Below, in pieces: positions 1 through 8,849 of a stretch of 64,000 nt of DNA. A model generated the notes under the pieces. That model did not search any database and was not told the origin of the DNA. It saw only the letters and a program-made list of their open reading frames with translations. The DNA is taken from assembly GCA_016183425.1 (NCBI GenBank), contig JACPEP010000017.1, positions 16,300 through 80,299 on the forward strand, in the 5' to 3' direction. Numbering within the stretch: position 1 is the stretch's first letter; each line of letters starts with the position of its first letter. The DNA comes from Chloroflexota bacterium. GTDB lineage: Bacteria; Chloroflexota; Dehalococcoidia; JACPEP01. The translations under genes and the position numbers were made by a program.

Positions 1-1
1 T

Positions 2-538
2 CAGGGGCGGGACGCCCGATGGCTGAAGGGGCTGGAGGTGGCGGCCATCGGCTCGGCCACCGCCGCCTCTCTCCAGGGGCACGGGGTGCGGCCGGATCTG
101 GTGCCTCAAGAATACCGCGCCCAGGGTTTGGTGGCCAGCTTTGGAGAGCGAGGGGTGAAAGGAAAACATATCCTACTTCCCCGGGCTCAGGAGGCGCCCC
201 CGGAGCTGGTGATTGGGCTGCAAGGGCTGGGGGCGCAGGTGGACGAAGTGCCCGCCTATCGAACGGTGGCACCTGAGGATTCCCGACGCCGCGCCAATGA
301 GCTTCTGGCCTCTGGAAAGTTGGACATCGTTACCCTCACCAGCTCCTCCACGGTGCAAAACCTCATGGCCCTGGTGGATGGGCCTCAGGCATTGGAGGGA
401 GTGACGGTGGCCTGCATCGGCCCCACCACCGCCGCCACCGCCCGCGCCCTGGGGCTGAAGGTGCACGTGGAGGCCCAGGAACACACGATACCGGGACTGG
501 TGAAAGCGCTGATGGAGAAATATGGAGGAGGAGATTAA
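2..538 (+). CDS. hemD: Uroporphyrinogen-III synthase, C-terminal part (cut by window edge)
   Basis: The reading frame is open from the first bases of the window, so the start lies upstream. The product closes hydroxymethylbilane with inversion of ring D to give uroporphyrinogen III in the cytoplasm. The visible part covers most of the two-lobed HemD fold: IGSATAASL in the first lobe, then [10 protein letters not shown], the VPAYRTV segment, [11 protein letters not shown] and [14 protein letters not shown], a run typical of the family. It ends in a short tail and its last 17 bases overlap an in-frame ATG of hemB, so the two are translationally coupled. Neighbouring hemB and hemL support the call. 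The missing N-terminus is the only oddity, and it is an artefact of the window. Confidence 0.88.
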   Translation, partial: QGRDARWLKGLEVAAIGSATAASLQGHGVRPDLVPQEYRAQGLVASFGERGVKGKHILLPRAQEAPPELVIGLQGLGAQVDEVPAYRTVAPEDSRRRANELLASGKLDIVTLTSSSTVQNLMALVDGPQALEGVTVACIGPTTAATARALGLKVHVEAQEHTIPGLVKALMEKYGGGD

Positions 539-539
539 C

Positions 540-1511
540 GTGGGCTTTCCCCAAGAGCGCCTGCGCCGTTTGCGACTCAATCCCGCCCTGAGAGGGCTGG
601 TTCAGGAGACCAGGCTCTCAGTGTCTCACCTCATCTATCCCCTTTTCGTCGTTCCCGGGCGGGGAGTGAAAGATGAGATCGCCTCCATGCCCGGCTGCTA
701 TCACCTCTCCGTGGACCAGGCGGTGGTGGAGGGGGAGGCGGTGGCCGTCCTGGGCATTCCGGGCGTGCTCCTCTTCGGCATCCCCCCCTCCAAGGACCCC
801 CTGGCTACTCAAGCTTACCATCCCCAGGGCATCGTCCAGGAGGCGATCCGAACCTTGAAGAAGGAGATACCTCAACTTCTGGTAATCACCGACGTCTGTC
901 TCTGCGAGTACACCAGCCACGGCCACTGCGGGGTGCTGGTGGACGGGGAGGTGGACAACGACAAGTCTTTGGAGCTTATCGCCCAGGCCGCCCTGTCCCA
1001 CGCCCAGGCGGGAGCGGATATGGTGGCTCCTTCGGCCATGATGGACGGCCAGGTGGCCGCCATCCGACGCCTCCTGGATGAAAGGGGCCTTGTCTCTCTG
1101 CCCATCATGTCCTACGCCGCCAAGTACGCCTCCGCCTTCTACGGCCCCTTTCGGGAGGCGGCGGAGTCCGCCCCCCAGCAAGGCGACCGGAGGGGCTATC
1201 AGATGGACCCCCCCAACGTCCGGGAGGCCCTGCGGGAGATCGCCCTGGACATAGAGGAGGGGGCCGACATCGTCATGGTCAAGCCGGCCCTGGCCTATCT
1301 GGACGTCATCGCCCGGGCGCGGCAGGCTTTTCACCACCCCCTGGCCGCCTACAACGTCAGCGGGGAGTATGCCATGCTCAAGGCCGCCGTGGAAAGGGGC
1401 TGGCTGGAGGAGAGGGCCATCATGGAGGTCCTCACCGCCATCAAGCGGGCCGGGGCGGACATCATTATCACCTATCACGCCAAAGAGGTGGCCTCCCTCT
1501 TGGGGCGCTGA
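540..1511 (+). CDS. hemB: Delta-aminolevulinic acid dehydratase (porphobilinogen synthase)
   Basis: HemB condenses two 5-aminolevulinate molecules to porphobilinogen. Numbered from the chosen GTG, both Schiff-base lysines are visible: K195 in [10 protein letters not shown] and K248 in [11 protein letters not shown]. The metal site reads [14 protein letters not shown], with three cysteines (about 120, 122, 130) as in zinc-dependent enzymes, rather than the aspartate-rich magnesium type. Length (323 residues) is normal. An in-frame ATG at 522 exists, but its first codons are themselves the Shine-Dalgarno GGAGGAG that sits correctly before the GTG at 540, so 540 is preferred. It follows hemD directly; hemL lies 1.6 kb downstream beyond an opposite-strand pair. 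Confidence 0.95.
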   Translation: MGFPQERLRRLRLNPALRGLVQETRLSVSHLIYPLFVVPGRGVKDEIASMPGCYHLSVDQAVVEGEAVAVLGIPGVLLFGIPPSKDPLATQAYHPQGIVQEAIRTLKKEIPQLLVITDVCLCEYTSHGHCGVLVDGEVDNDKSLELIAQAALSHAQAGADMVAPSAMMDGQVAAIRRLLDERGLVSLPIMSYAAKYASAFYGPFREAAESAPQQGDRRGYQMDPPNVREALREIALDIEEGADIVMVKPALAYLDVIARARQAFHHPLAAYNVSGEYAMLKAAVERGWLEERAIMEVLTAIKRAGADIIITYHAKEVASLLGR

Positions 1512-1594
1512 ACAGCGAAGGCCGTCTTGGTTGCCGCAGTTTTTCACTGCTGGGCGTGCTCGCAGCAGTTCTCAGCCATTAGGTGAGGAAGATG

Positions 1595-2236
1595 TCACTT
1601 TGTCCCGACCCCGATGACGAAATGCCGGATAGCAGTGACCCTTATATTTTCAAGTCCCACATCAAGAAATAGCTTGCGGAGCTCCTGTTGGCCAAAAGGC
1701 CCGTGATCTTCGCTGCGATGGGCAGAGGCGATGCGACGCCCCAGCCACGTATCACGAAAGTCGGTCACGATGACGCGTCCGCCCGGCCGAACGACCCTGA
1801 CCATCTCTTGCAGGACCAGCTGTGGCCGTACCAACTCGTGTAACACTCCATTGGAAATAGCCACGTCCATGCACCCGGCGTCGAGCCGTATCTGGTAGGC
1901 GCTACCCTCCAGTAACTCGATCCTATCGGATAGGTGCTTCTTCTGAGCCGTTCGCCGCAAGTGGCCCAACATCTCCCGAGACAGGTCGAGGCAAATGACT
2001 CTACCTCTTTCCAGCTTTGAGGCTATGGCGAGGCTAAAGTAGCCTGCTCCTGCCCCCACATCGAGGACAGCACCTTCACCTTTCAGGGCTTCCGTTACCT
2101 CAATCAAGACGCGAGAACGGATGTTTCCAAACACAAGAACCTCCGAAAGTCGCCGGAGGTAACTGCCTAAATACCAACCCATGATTCGTCCCCGCAGGCC
2201 AGTCCATTCGCTGCCGAAGGTAGTGTCAGCCGTCAT
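1595..2236 (-). CDS. Class I SAM-dependent methyltransferase (UbiE/MenG-like)
   Basis: A 213-residue methyltransferase. Motif I is VLDVGAGAGYFSLAIA at about residues 58-73, followed by an acidic loop VICLDLSREML that would bind the ribose of S-adenosylmethionine, then AISNGVLHEL and a VVRPGGRVIVTDF strand, the order typical of the UbiE/Methyltransf_11 group. The acceptor cannot be read from the sequence. Its ATG overlaps the stop of the upstream MarR gene by 4 bases (ATGA), so the two are co-translated and the MarR protein probably controls it. It converges on hemB, and the 83 bases between show no convincing terminator. Confidence 0.8.
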   Translation of the reverse strand: MTADTTFGSEWTGLRGRIMGWYLGSYLRRLSEVLVFGNIRSRVLIEVTEALKGEGAVLDVGAGAGYFSLAIASKLERGRVICLDLSREMLGHLRRTAQKKHLSDRIELLEGSAYQIRLDAGCMDVAISNGVLHELVRPQLVLQEMVRVVRPGGRVIVTDFRDTWLGRRIASAHRSEDHGPFGQQELRKLFLDVGLENIRVTAIRHFVIGVGTK

Positions 2237-2688
2237 CCCTTGTCACTCCTTTCTGTCTTCTGGTGGGTCTCTCGCAGTTGCTCAGTTATGCCTTCCAGCA
2301 CTTTAAGCAGGGCTTGGGCCTCGGCATTAGAAAGGCCGTCGAAGGTAGGAAGAAGGAAGAGCGCTTTGCTTGCGAAGATCTCCTCAATGAGACTGCGACC
2401 GGCTTCCGTAAGGCAGATGTGCCACACGCGACGATCCTGCCTGTCCTGCTGCCTTTGTACCAAGACTTTGCGCTCTAAAGCGTCTGCCACAAAGGTTACG
2501 GTGCTCTTGGGCAATGCCAACCGCTGGCCGATTTCTTTTAGCGATGAATTTCGCGCGAAGCTGAGAACCTGAAGCACGTAGTATTCAAGTAGGCTTAGGC
2601 CAAACTGGCGCATTATCCGAAGCTCGCGCTCGTAAATCAGCCCCATCATCTCGGCGAAAAGCTTTTGTATCTGTTTTGATAGCATCAT
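2233..2688 (-). CDS. MarR-family transcriptional regulator
   Basis: A 151-residue MarR-type winged-helix protein. The core reads LSLLEYYVLQVLSFA, SLKEIGQRLALPKSTVTFVADALE (helix-turn-helix, about residues 50-73), then the wing with QQDRQDRRVWHICLTEAG, where the DxRxxR pattern and LTEAGR are family hallmarks. Long helices at both ends would form the dimer interface. It is the first gene of a two-gene operon with the methyltransferase. A near-consensus promoter with an inverted repeat over the -10 box lies just upstream, which fits autoregulation. The ligand is unknown. Confidence 0.9.
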   Translation of the reverse strand: MMLSKQIQKLFAEMMGLIYERELRIMRQFGLSLLEYYVLQVLSFARNSSLKEIGQRLALPKSTVTFVADALERKVLVQRQQDRQDRRVWHICLTEAGRSLIEEIFASKALFLLPTFDGLSNAEAQALLKVLEGITEQLRETHQKTERSDKG

Positions 2689-2712
2689 CCAATTTCTAAA
2701 TGGTATGGTATT

Positions 2713-2723
2713 TGTATTATACA
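2713..2723. promoter_or_regulatory. Inverted repeat over the -10 box, candidate MarR operator
   Basis: TGTAT-T-ATACA is a perfect 5-1-5 inverted repeat that covers the -10 hexamer of the promoter driving the MarR gene. Position and symmetry suit an autorepressor site, but MarR sites are usually longer and no second half-site pair was seen, so this is inference. Confidence 0.4.
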
Positions 2724-2743
2724 GATATTAAACTATTTGTCAA
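2716..2743 (-). promoter_or_regulatory. Sigma-70 promoter of the MarR/methyltransferase operon
   Basis: Read on the minus strand: TTGACA (2743-2738), a 16-base spacer, then a perfect TATAAT (2721-2716), 28 bases before the MarR start codon. Both hexamers match the sigma-70 consensus exactly; the spacer is one base short of ideal. Confidence 0.75.
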
Positions 2744-2847
2744 GAGTTGCCCTGATCAAGCGCACAGGCTTGTCCCCCCTAAGAAAAAGGCTTACAATGG
2801 CACCAAGCCCGACTAGGGCAAGCTTTAGCGGGAAGGAAGGATTAAAA

Positions 2848-3063
2848 ATGGAAAAGGGCACCCCAATAGTGACCTGGCGCTTCATGGCTCGACTGGCCCT
2901 GGTAGGGGCGTTGGTGGTTGTCCTTCTGTCTTTCCTGACGGGGGTCATGGGCCTCCGTTGGACGGGGGCCCGCTCCACCACATTGCTCCTGACGGCCGCC
3001 GGGGCTTTTCTTTTTGGCACCTGGATCTATCTGGAGGAGATGAGGCGGCGCTGGCATCGCTAG
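2848..3063 (+). CDS. Small two-helix membrane protein of unknown function
   Basis: A 71-residue protein. The ATG at 2848 is preceded by GGAAGGAAGG about 8 bases upstream; an upstream in-frame extension to 2737 has no such site and runs through the MarR promoter region, so the short form is preferred. Two hydrophobic stretches (about residues 9-31 and 40-58, the first around [18 protein letters not shown]) are separated by a short loop with WTGARS, and the end is basic (EEMRRRWHR), which suggests a cytoplasmic C-terminus. It ends 35 bases before hemL on the same strand. I do not recognise the family. Confidence 0.6.
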   Translation: MEKGTPIVTWRFMARLALVGALVVVLLSFLTGVMGLRWTGARSTTLLLTAAGAFLFGTWIYLEEMRRRWHR

Positions 3064-3097
3064 AGGGTCGTCTGTTGTTCCAGGAGTACGGTGGGCC

Positions 3098-4387
3098 ATG
3101 AAGACGGACAATTCCCATGGTCTCTATGAGCAGGCTCTGAGGTATTTTCCGGGCGGCGTGAACAGTCCGGTGCGGGCTTTTCGTGCCGTGGGGAGGGAAC
3201 CCCTTTTTATTACCAGGGGGCGCGGCTCTCGCATCTGGGACGCCGATGACAATGAATCCATCGATTATGTTTGCTCCTGGGGCCCTCTTATTTTGGGCCA
3301 TGCCCATCCCCAGGTGGTGGCGGCCATAGAGGAGGCCGCGGAGAAGGGGACCAGCTTCGGCGCACCCACGGAGAGGGAAACGGCCCTGGCCAGGGAGATC
3401 AGCGGTGCGCTACCCTCTATGGAGAGGCTGCGCTTCGTCAACTCGGGCACTGAGGCCACCATGAGCGCCCTGCGGGTAGCCAGGGCATACACGGGCCGTA
3501 ACCAGGTCCTCAAGTTCGAGGGCTGCTACCACGGCCACGCCGACAGCTTTCTGGTGCGGGCCGGCTCCGGCGCCGCTACTTTGGGCCTGCCCGACAGCCC
3601 CGGGGTGCCTGCCTCCTGTGCCCAGGACACTCTTCTCGCCCCCTACAACGACATCCACGCTGTGGAGCGCCTGTTCGGCACCCAGGGAAGGGAGATCGCC
3701 GCCGTAATCGTGGAGCCGGTGGCCGCCAACATGGGGGTGGTTCTCCCGGCTCCCCAGTTCTTAGAGGCCCTGCGCCAGATCACCCAGGCCTTCGGCGCCC
3801 TCCTTATCTTCGACGAGGTTATCACCGGCTTTCGCGTCGCCTACGGCGGCGCCCAGACCCTCTATAACGTCATTCCTGATTTGACCTGCCTGGGGAAGAT
3901 CATCGGCGGCGGGCTGCCGGTGGGGGCCTACGGCGGCAAGAGAGAGATAATGGAGATGGTCGCTCCCTCCGGGCCGGTGTACCAGGCGGGCACCCTCTCC
4001 GGCAATCCTCTGGCCATGGCCGCCGGCCTGGCTACCCTCTGGGAGCTGGGCCAGGGCCAGGTCTACACCATTCTTGAGGAGAAGGGAAGGCATCTGGCCC
4101 GGGGGCTGCGGGAGGCCGCCGCTAGAACAGGCCGCCCCTTTCAGGTGGCGCAGATGGGCTCCCTGCTGACACCGTTTTTCGCCTCTGAGGAGGTAGTAGA
4201 CTACGTCTCCGCCCGGGCGGCCGATACCCAGGCCTACGCTCGCTTTTTCTGGGGAATGCTGCAACGGGGCGTCTCCCTTCCCCCCTCCCAGTTCGAGGCT
4301 GCCTTTATCTCCCTGGCCCATACCCAGGCCGACGTGGACGCCACCATCGCCGCCGCCCAGGAGGTGCTCCGGGAGATGGCGTCATAG
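3098..4387 (+). CDS. hemL: Glutamate-1-semialdehyde 2,1-aminomutase
   Basis: A PLP enzyme that isomerises glutamate-1-semialdehyde to 5-aminolevulinate in the C5 pathway, feeding hemB. The 429-residue length and landmarks are typical: [11 protein letters not shown] near the N-terminus, [13 protein letters not shown] for phosphate binding, [20 protein letters not shown] with the PLP-nitrogen aspartate, and the Schiff-base lysine K267 in [16 protein letters not shown]. Expected upstream partners hemA and hemC are presumably before the window, next to hemD. Confidence 0.96.
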   Translation: MKTDNSHGLYEQALRYFPGGVNSPVRAFRAVGREPLFITRGRGSRIWDADDNESIDYVCSWGPLILGHAHPQVVAAIEEAAEKGTSFGAPTERETALAREISGALPSMERLRFVNSGTEATMSALRVARAYTGRNQVLKFEGCYHGHADSFLVRAGSGAATLGLPDSPGVPASCAQDTLLAPYNDIHAVERLFGTQGREIAAVIVEPVAANMGVVLPAPQFLEALRQITQAFGALLIFDEVITGFRVAYGGAQTLYNVIPDLTCLGKIIGGGLPVGAYGGKREIMEMVAPSGPVYQAGTLSGNPLAMAAGLATLWELGQGQVYTILEEKGRHLARGLREAAARTGRPFQVAQMGSLLTPFFASEEVVDYVSARAADTQAYARFFWGMLQRGVSLPPSQFEAAFISLAHTQADVDATIAAAQEVLREMAS

Positions 4388-4401
4388 CAACGTCAGACCA
4401 C

Positions 4402-5226
4402 ATGGCTGAGGTAAACATGCTCACCATACACCCCCTTCTCTCAAGTTCGGGGTTTCAGCGGGGTCAGTATGGCCCCAATGTTTACCTGGTGGTGGGGCAG
4501 GGGAAGGCGGCCCTCATCGATACCGGCTACGCCGAGGACGTAGAGCGCCGCCTGGAGCAGATGAAAGACCACTTCTACCTGTCCTACATTGTTATCACCC
4601 ACTGTCACGTGGATCACGTGGGGGGCGTTGCCCGATTCCAGGAGGCTCTGGGGGGAGAGGTGGTGGTGCATCGGGCAGAGAGGGATTCTCCCTTGCTGCC
4701 GGACCGGGTGGACGGATGGCTGGAGGACGGGGCGGTCCTGGACCTGGGTGGGGGGCAATTGCAGGTGCTCCACACCCCGGGCCATAGCCCGGGACATATC
4801 TGTCTTTACCTGCCTCAGGAGAAAGCCCTCTTCTCCGGGGATCACGTTCTGGGGATGGGGACCACAGCCATTTCTCCGCCTCGGGGCGACATGGCTCAGT
4901 ACCTTCAGTCCCTCCGCCGCCTCCTGGAATATCCTGTGGAGTGCCTTTACCCCGGCCATGGACCAGTGGTCACCCAACCCAGGAGGAAGGTAGAGGAACT
5001 TATTGAACACCGCCTGGCGCGGGAGAACCAGATACTGAAATTGTTATCTCAGGGCAGAGGTCGTGTGGAGGAGCTCTTTCAGGACATTTACTCTGAGCTG
5101 GAGCCCCGCTTGGAGGTATGGGCCAGAGGGCAGATATTGGCCCATCTGATAAAGCTGGAGGCAGAGGGTCGCGTCTCTCATGGTAGCAAAGACGGCGTTC
5201 CGGTGTACAAAGTGGTTCAGGGATAA
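4402..5226 (+). CDS. Metallo-beta-lactamase-fold hydrolase with C-terminal winged helix
   Basis: A 274-residue MBL-fold protein. The zinc motif is THCHVDHVGG (H67, H69, D71, H72), followed by HTPGHSPGHICLYL and FSGDHVLGM, giving the remaining metal ligands, and YPGHGPVV near residue 188. About 70 residues after the lactamase core (REN onward) look like the small winged-helix tail of LACTB2-like hydrolases. The substrate is not readable; thioesters, RNA or other esters are all possible in this group. It starts 15 bases after hemL and ends 2 bases before the VanW-type gene, so the three probably share a transcript. Confidence 0.8.
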   Translation: MAEVNMLTIHPLLSSSGFQRGQYGPNVYLVVGQGKAALIDTGYAEDVERRLEQMKDHFYLSYIVITHCHVDHVGGVARFQEALGGEVVVHRAERDSPLLPDRVDGWLEDGAVLDLGGGQLQVLHTPGHSPGHICLYLPQEKALFSGDHVLGMGTTAISPPRGDMAQYLQSLRRLLEYPVECLYPGHGPVVTQPRRKVEELIEHRLARENQILKLLSQGRGRVEELFQDIYSELEPRLEVWARGQILAHLIKLEAEGRVSHGSKDGVPVYKVVQG

Positions 5227-5228
5227 CC

Positions 5229-7079
5229 ATGTCTATCCAGGCTGTGGATTCGGGCTCGGTGGCGGGGGGCGACGCGGTACCGCAGAAAAAAGGCCGCCGA
5301 TGGCTTGTCACCTTCGGTCTGGGACTCTTCTTCATAATATCCCTTATTTCGGTGTACCAATTGGCCTATCGAGAGCGGATTTTTCTGGGGGTCCGCCTCT
5401 TGGACATTGATTTGGGGGCGCTGAACAGGGAGCAGGCCCAAAGACTTCTAAAGAGCAAGTACCAGGGATACCTGGACGGTACTCTTCTTCTTCGCTATCA
5501 GGATCAGGAGTGGCCGGTTACCCCCCGAAAGCTGGGGGTATCCTTCACCCCAGAGTCCACTGTGGCGGAGGCCTTTGGGGTAGGCCGGCAGGACGGGTTT
5601 CTGAACCGTCTGAAGATACAGGCGGAGGCAGTCGTCTGGGGGTGGCCGCTGCCCATGGCTGTCACCATGGATAAGGCCAAGCAAGACGATACCCTCGCCC
5701 CCATCGCCCGGCGTATACAAGTGAATCCGGTTGGCGCTGGACTGGTGGTGGAGAACCGGCAGGTAAAGGTCATCCCGGTTACCCAGGGCGTAGCCCTGGA
5801 TGGGGACGCCTTGAGCCGCCTTCTGGAGGAGCGCTTCCGGAGTCTTTCCCTGGAGCCGGTGGAGCTACCTTTGGCCGCCCTCCCACCCCACCTCTTGCCT
5901 CAGGATGTGGAGGAAGCGCGCCTCAAGGCCCAGCGCTTTATCTCCAGTCCTCTGACGCTCACCTTTCAGGACGTCCAGTGGCAGTGGCGGGATGGCCCGG
6001 TGACCCAGGTAGTGCATCGGAAATGGACGGTGGATGAGGCGACCCTGGCTAATAGCCTGCGTTTTCAGGAGATGACCACCGTCGATGGAAAAACTACCCT
6101 GGGGGTGGAGCTAGACGGTGCCAAGCTGACTCCTTTTGTTCGTCGCATTGCCCAGGAGGTGAATGCCGAGCCTAGGGATGCCCGGTTCCAGTGGCAGAAG
6201 GGCCAACTGACTCCTGCGGTGCTCAGTCGTTGGGGGCAACGTCTGGATGAGGCGGCTTTGGTGCAGCGGCTCCAGACCGCCGCCGGCTCTGCAGAGCGAA
6301 CCGTGGAGATACCGGTGGCCAAAACGCCCCCCACCGTGGCCATGGAAAACGTGGTCCGAATGGGCATTAAAGAGAAGATAGAGGAGCGGAGCACCTACTA
6401 CGGCGGCTCTATCCCAGAGCGGGCGGTCAACGTGGAACTGGGGGCGCAGCGCCTCAACGGGGTGGTGGTGGCGCCCGGGCAGGTGTTCAGCTTCAACCAG
6501 GCGGTGGGGGAGGTGTCCGCCGAGGCTGGCTATCAGGTAGGCTTCTCCATCGTAGAGAAGGAGACGGTGCCTGATGTGGGAGGCGGTATCTGTCAGGTGT
6601 CCACTACCCTCTTCCAGGCTATCTTCTGGGCCGGCTATCCCATCGAGGAGCGCTACCCCCATGCCTACCGTATGACTCGCTACGAGGAGCCCTATCAGGG
6701 CCTGGATGCCACCGTTTACGACCCTTATCTGGACCTCAAATTCAGAAACAATACCCAGAACTATCTCCTGATACAGACCAGGACGGAGAACCAGCGCCTC
6801 TACGTCACCTTATACGGTACAAAGCCTTCCTGGCAGGTGAGCTTGGAACCGCCCCGGCTGGAGAACGTTAAGCCGGCGGAGAAGGAGATCGTCCGAGAGT
6901 ACAGCTCGGCGCTGGCCAAGGGACGGGAGGTGTGGGTGGAGAAGGCCGAGGACGGGGTGGACGTTACCGTGGTGCGTATCATCCAGGACGGGGGACGGGA
7001 GGTGCGGCGCGACCGCTTCTTCAGCCGTTACCGGCCGCAGCGAAACGTTCTGGTCATTGGCACCGGCCCGCAGGCCTGA
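5229..7079 (+). CDS. VanW-family wall protein with peptidoglycan-binding-like and G5-type domains
   Basis: A 616-residue exported protein. A single hydrophobic segment (about residues 25-46, LVTFGLGLFFIISLISV) follows a basic N-terminus and would anchor it outside the membrane. Residues about 55-370 form two repeats of the YoaR-like putative peptidoglycan-binding type. The VanW domain runs from about 385 to 525, with FSFNQAVGEV, VPDVGGGICQVSTTLFQA and YPHAYR. The C-terminal 75 residues resemble a G5 domain (EIVREYSSAL to YRPQ). Family members occur in walls of Gram-positive bacteria and Chloroflexota; the biochemical role is unknown. Confidence 0.85.
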   Translation: MSIQAVDSGSVAGGDAVPQKKGRRWLVTFGLGLFFIISLISVYQLAYRERIFLGVRLLDIDLGALNREQAQRLLKSKYQGYLDGTLLLRYQDQEWPVTPRKLGVSFTPESTVAEAFGVGRQDGFLNRLKIQAEAVVWGWPLPMAVTMDKAKQDDTLAPIARRIQVNPVGAGLVVENRQVKVIPVTQGVALDGDALSRLLEERFRSLSLEPVELPLAALPPHLLPQDVEEARLKAQRFISSPLTLTFQDVQWQWRDGPVTQVVHRKWTVDEATLANSLRFQEMTTVDGKTTLGVELDGAKLTPFVRRIAQEVNAEPRDARFQWQKGQLTPAVLSRWGQRLDEAALVQRLQTAAGSAERTVEIPVAKTPPTVAMENVVRMGIKEKIEERSTYYGGSIPERAVNVELGAQRLNGVVVAPGQVFSFNQAVGEVSAEAGYQVGFSIVEKETVPDVGGGICQVSTTLFQAIFWAGYPIEERYPHAYRMTRYEEPYQGLDATVYDPYLDLKFRNNTQNYLLIQTRTENQRLYVTLYGTKPSWQVSLEPPRLENVKPAEKEIVREYSSALAKGREVWVEKAEDGVDVTVVRIIQDGGREVRRDRFFSRYRPQRNVLVIGTGPQA

Positions 7080-7081
7080 CT

Positions 7082-7438
7082 TCAAGGGCAGAAGATGACT
7101 GTGCTTCTGTCATCGCTATGATAGCGATACTCCTGGCCCTGGTAGCTGAGAATGATGCGGAAGCCCGGCGTTATTACCGCAGCGTAGGACATACCGGGCT
7201 GGGGGCAGCCCAAGCTGGTATTGCTCCAGTTCACTGACGTCACCTGGGCGACCGCTATCTTGTCCTTAGGGATGGACAACCGACGCGCCAGGTCATCTCT
7301 GGCCATCTCCACTATGCCCTGAGCACCTAAGGGCGGCGGCGTCGGGGTAACCTCCGCCCCTCCGCCTCCCCTGAGAAAGCAGGCCTGACCCAAGGCGACC
7401 ACGGCGATGACTGCCATGGCCCCCCAAGACCTCCTCAA
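7082..7438 (-). CDS. Small secreted protein of unknown function
   Basis: A 118-residue protein with a hydrophobic signal-like N-terminus (AMAVIAVVALGQAC). A cysteine follows the hydrophobic run but the preceding residues (LGQAC) are not a clean lipobox. The mature part has DLARRLSIPKDKIAV, then VNWSNTSLGCPQPGMSYA, VITPGFRIILSYQGQEYRYH and a final FCP. The W-x4-SLGCPxPG...TPGxRI...YRYH pattern recurs in small uncharacterised exported proteins. The TTG start overlaps the rimI stop by 4 bases (TTGA), so it is coupled to rimI. Function unknown. Confidence 0.62.
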   Translation of the reverse strand: MRRSWGAMAVIAVVALGQACFLRGGGGAEVTPTPPPLGAQGIVEMARDDLARRLSIPKDKIAVAQVTSVNWSNTSLGCPQPGMSYAAVITPGFRIILSYQGQEYRYHSDDRSTVIFCP

Positions 7439-8127
7439 CTGCTCTCCCTCACCATGCTCTCCTCCGTATGGCGGCGCAGGTTGCCTGGCCAGCGCTTAAA
7501 ATGGGCTTCCTTCAGGTGCTGAAACTGCTGCTGATAGACGGCAGAGGTGATCCGTTCTGTGGACATGATGATGGCGTCTTCGTGATTATCGGTGTAGTAG
7601 CCAGGCCGAATACCGTTTCGGACGAAGCCAAACTTTTGGTATAGGGCCTGGCCGATGGCGTTGGTCGCCCGAACCTCCAGGGTCACAAATTGAGCCTGTT
7701 TCTGCATGGCCAGATCAATGAGGGCGATGAGAAGAAGCTCCCCCAATCCCTGATGACGAAGGCTCTCCCGTACAGCGATGGTGGTAACATGGGCCTCGTC
7801 CATGACCACCCATAGCCCCGCGAAGCCAGCGATATAAAAGGCGGGGGCAGTACCATCGTTGGTGTTTAAGACACGTTTCATACCCGAGACCAGGCGTTGG
7901 AGGGTTGAAACAGAGGGTGAGATGTTTTCCGGTGACGGTGGGATGACCCCAGACTCCTCCTCTTGCCTTCGGCTCACATCATAGACCACCAGATAGCTAG
8001 CGAGTTTATTATCTTGTAGCTCTCGTTTGAAGGCGGTGGGCGGCCACAGGGTAGAGAAGGCTTCTCTCTCGATCTCTGCCACCTGGGGTATATCCTCTAA
8101 TCGCATATGCCTTATTGCATAGGGCAT
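7435..8127 (-). CDS. rimI: RimI-like ribosomal-protein alanine N-acetyltransferase
   Basis: A GNAT acetyltransferase. The acetyl-CoA loop is in VTTIAVRESLRHQGLGELLL, and the end of the fold, VTLEVRATNAIGQALYQKFGF followed by RPGYYTDNHEDAIIM, is the RimI signature, implying N-terminal acetylation of ribosomal protein S18 or a related target. Two features are unusual: an inserted, charged loop of about 45 residues after SYLVVYD and a basic C-terminal extension of about 45 residues. The ATG at 8127 has GGTGAAGG in front of it and is preferred over a TTG 15 bases upstream. Substrate specificity is family inference. Confidence 0.8.
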   Translation of the reverse strand: MPYAIRHMRLEDIPQVAEIEREAFSTLWPPTAFKRELQDNKLASYLVVYDVSRRQEEESGVIPPSPENISPSVSTLQRLVSGMKRVLNTNDGTAPAFYIAGFAGLWVVMDEAHVTTIAVRESLRHQGLGELLLIALIDLAMQKQAQFVTLEVRATNAIGQALYQKFGFVRNGIRPGYYTDNHEDAIIMSTERITSAVYQQQFQHLKEAHFKRWPGNLRRHTEESMVRESS

Positions 8128-8166
8128 ATCCTTCACCCTCAATTCCCTAATCTATTCCTTAACGCC

Positions 8167-8175
8167 ATTGTATCA
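8167..8175 (-). promoter_or_regulatory. Candidate extended -10 promoter of rimI
   Basis: On the minus strand TGATACAAT matches an extended -10 element (TGn plus TACAAT), 40 bases upstream of the rimI start. No good -35 hexamer is visible. The region 8128-8278 is the divergent intergenic space between rimI and the ECF sigma gene, and I saw no clear promoter for the latter. Confidence 0.35.
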
Positions 8176-8278
8176 TAACTTCTTTTTGCCCATCACTATC
8201 CTTAAGACCCCAAAATCGTTTAATATATGGGCGAGGAGATAGGTTTCTATCTTTTAGCCCAAAACCTGGGGAGGCGCT

Positions 8279-8839
8279 GTGCCTGATGAGGCGGAAATTG
8301 TTAATCGAGCCAAGAAGGGGGATGAGACAGCTCTAGCTGAGCTCTATGAGACCTATTTTGAACCGGTGTATCGCTATGTGGCGCTGCGGGTGAACAGCAC
8401 TGCCGATGCTGAGGATATAACGGAGCAGGTATTCCTACGTATGCTGGAGGCCATCGGCTCTTATCAGTGGCGCAATACCCCTTTTTCCGCCTGGCTTTTT
8501 CGCATCGCCCACAATCAGGTGGTGGACCATTGGCGGCGCTCCGCCCGAGAGAGGAAGCTGGCAGTGGAGATGATGGCAACGTCAGAGGTCTGGCGACCCG
8601 TCAGTGCCGAGACGGCCCTGGAGGTCAGGCTGCGGTTGGAGGAGTTGGTCCAGGCCCTGAAACAGCTTACTGGGGCCCAGCAAAGGGTGGTGGCTTTACG
8701 CTTTGGTGCGGAGCTCTCCCTGGCGGAGACGGCCCGAATCATGGGCAAGAGTGAGGGGGCGGTAAAGGCCCTTCAGCACAGTGCGCTGGCTGCTATGCGG
8801 CGAATATTGAGAAAAGAGGAGGACGAGGGGACCCTTTAA
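8279..8839 (+). CDS. ECF-type RNA polymerase sigma factor
   Basis: A 186-residue group IV sigma factor with regions 2 and 4 only. Region 2 is at about residues 18-88: LYETYFEPVYRYVALRV, DAEDITEQVFLRMLEAI and PFSAWLFRIAHNQVVDHWRR. Region 4 is at about 125-178: LTGAQQRVVALRF, LSLAETARIMGKSEGAVKALQHSALAAMRR. The GTG start follows GGGGAGG at 5 bases. It lies 10 bases before a DUF5667 membrane protein, which may be its regulator or first target. The regulon is unknown. Confidence 0.93.
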   Translation: MPDEAEIVNRAKKGDETALAELYETYFEPVYRYVALRVNSTADAEDITEQVFLRMLEAIGSYQWRNTPFSAWLFRIAHNQVVDHWRRSARERKLAVEMMATSEVWRPVSAETALEVRLRLEELVQALKQLTGAQQRVVALRFGAELSLAETARIMGKSEGAVKALQHSALAAMRRILRKEEDEGTL

Positions 8840-8849
8840 GGGGTGACTC

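Noticed and set aside
618..1547. A 309-codon open frame on the minus strand across hemB
   Set aside because: It is the antisense of a complete, motif-rich hemB gene in GC-rich DNA and encodes no recognisable domain.
1512..1594. CTGCTG...CAGCAG repeat between hemB and the methyltransferase as a terminator
   Set aside because: The stem is only 6 bases with a long loop, and no T-run is present on either strand.
5180..5410. Short plus-strand frame at the junction of the hydrolase and VanW genes
   Set aside because: It overlaps the ends of two well supported genes in another frame and has no ribosome site or family match.
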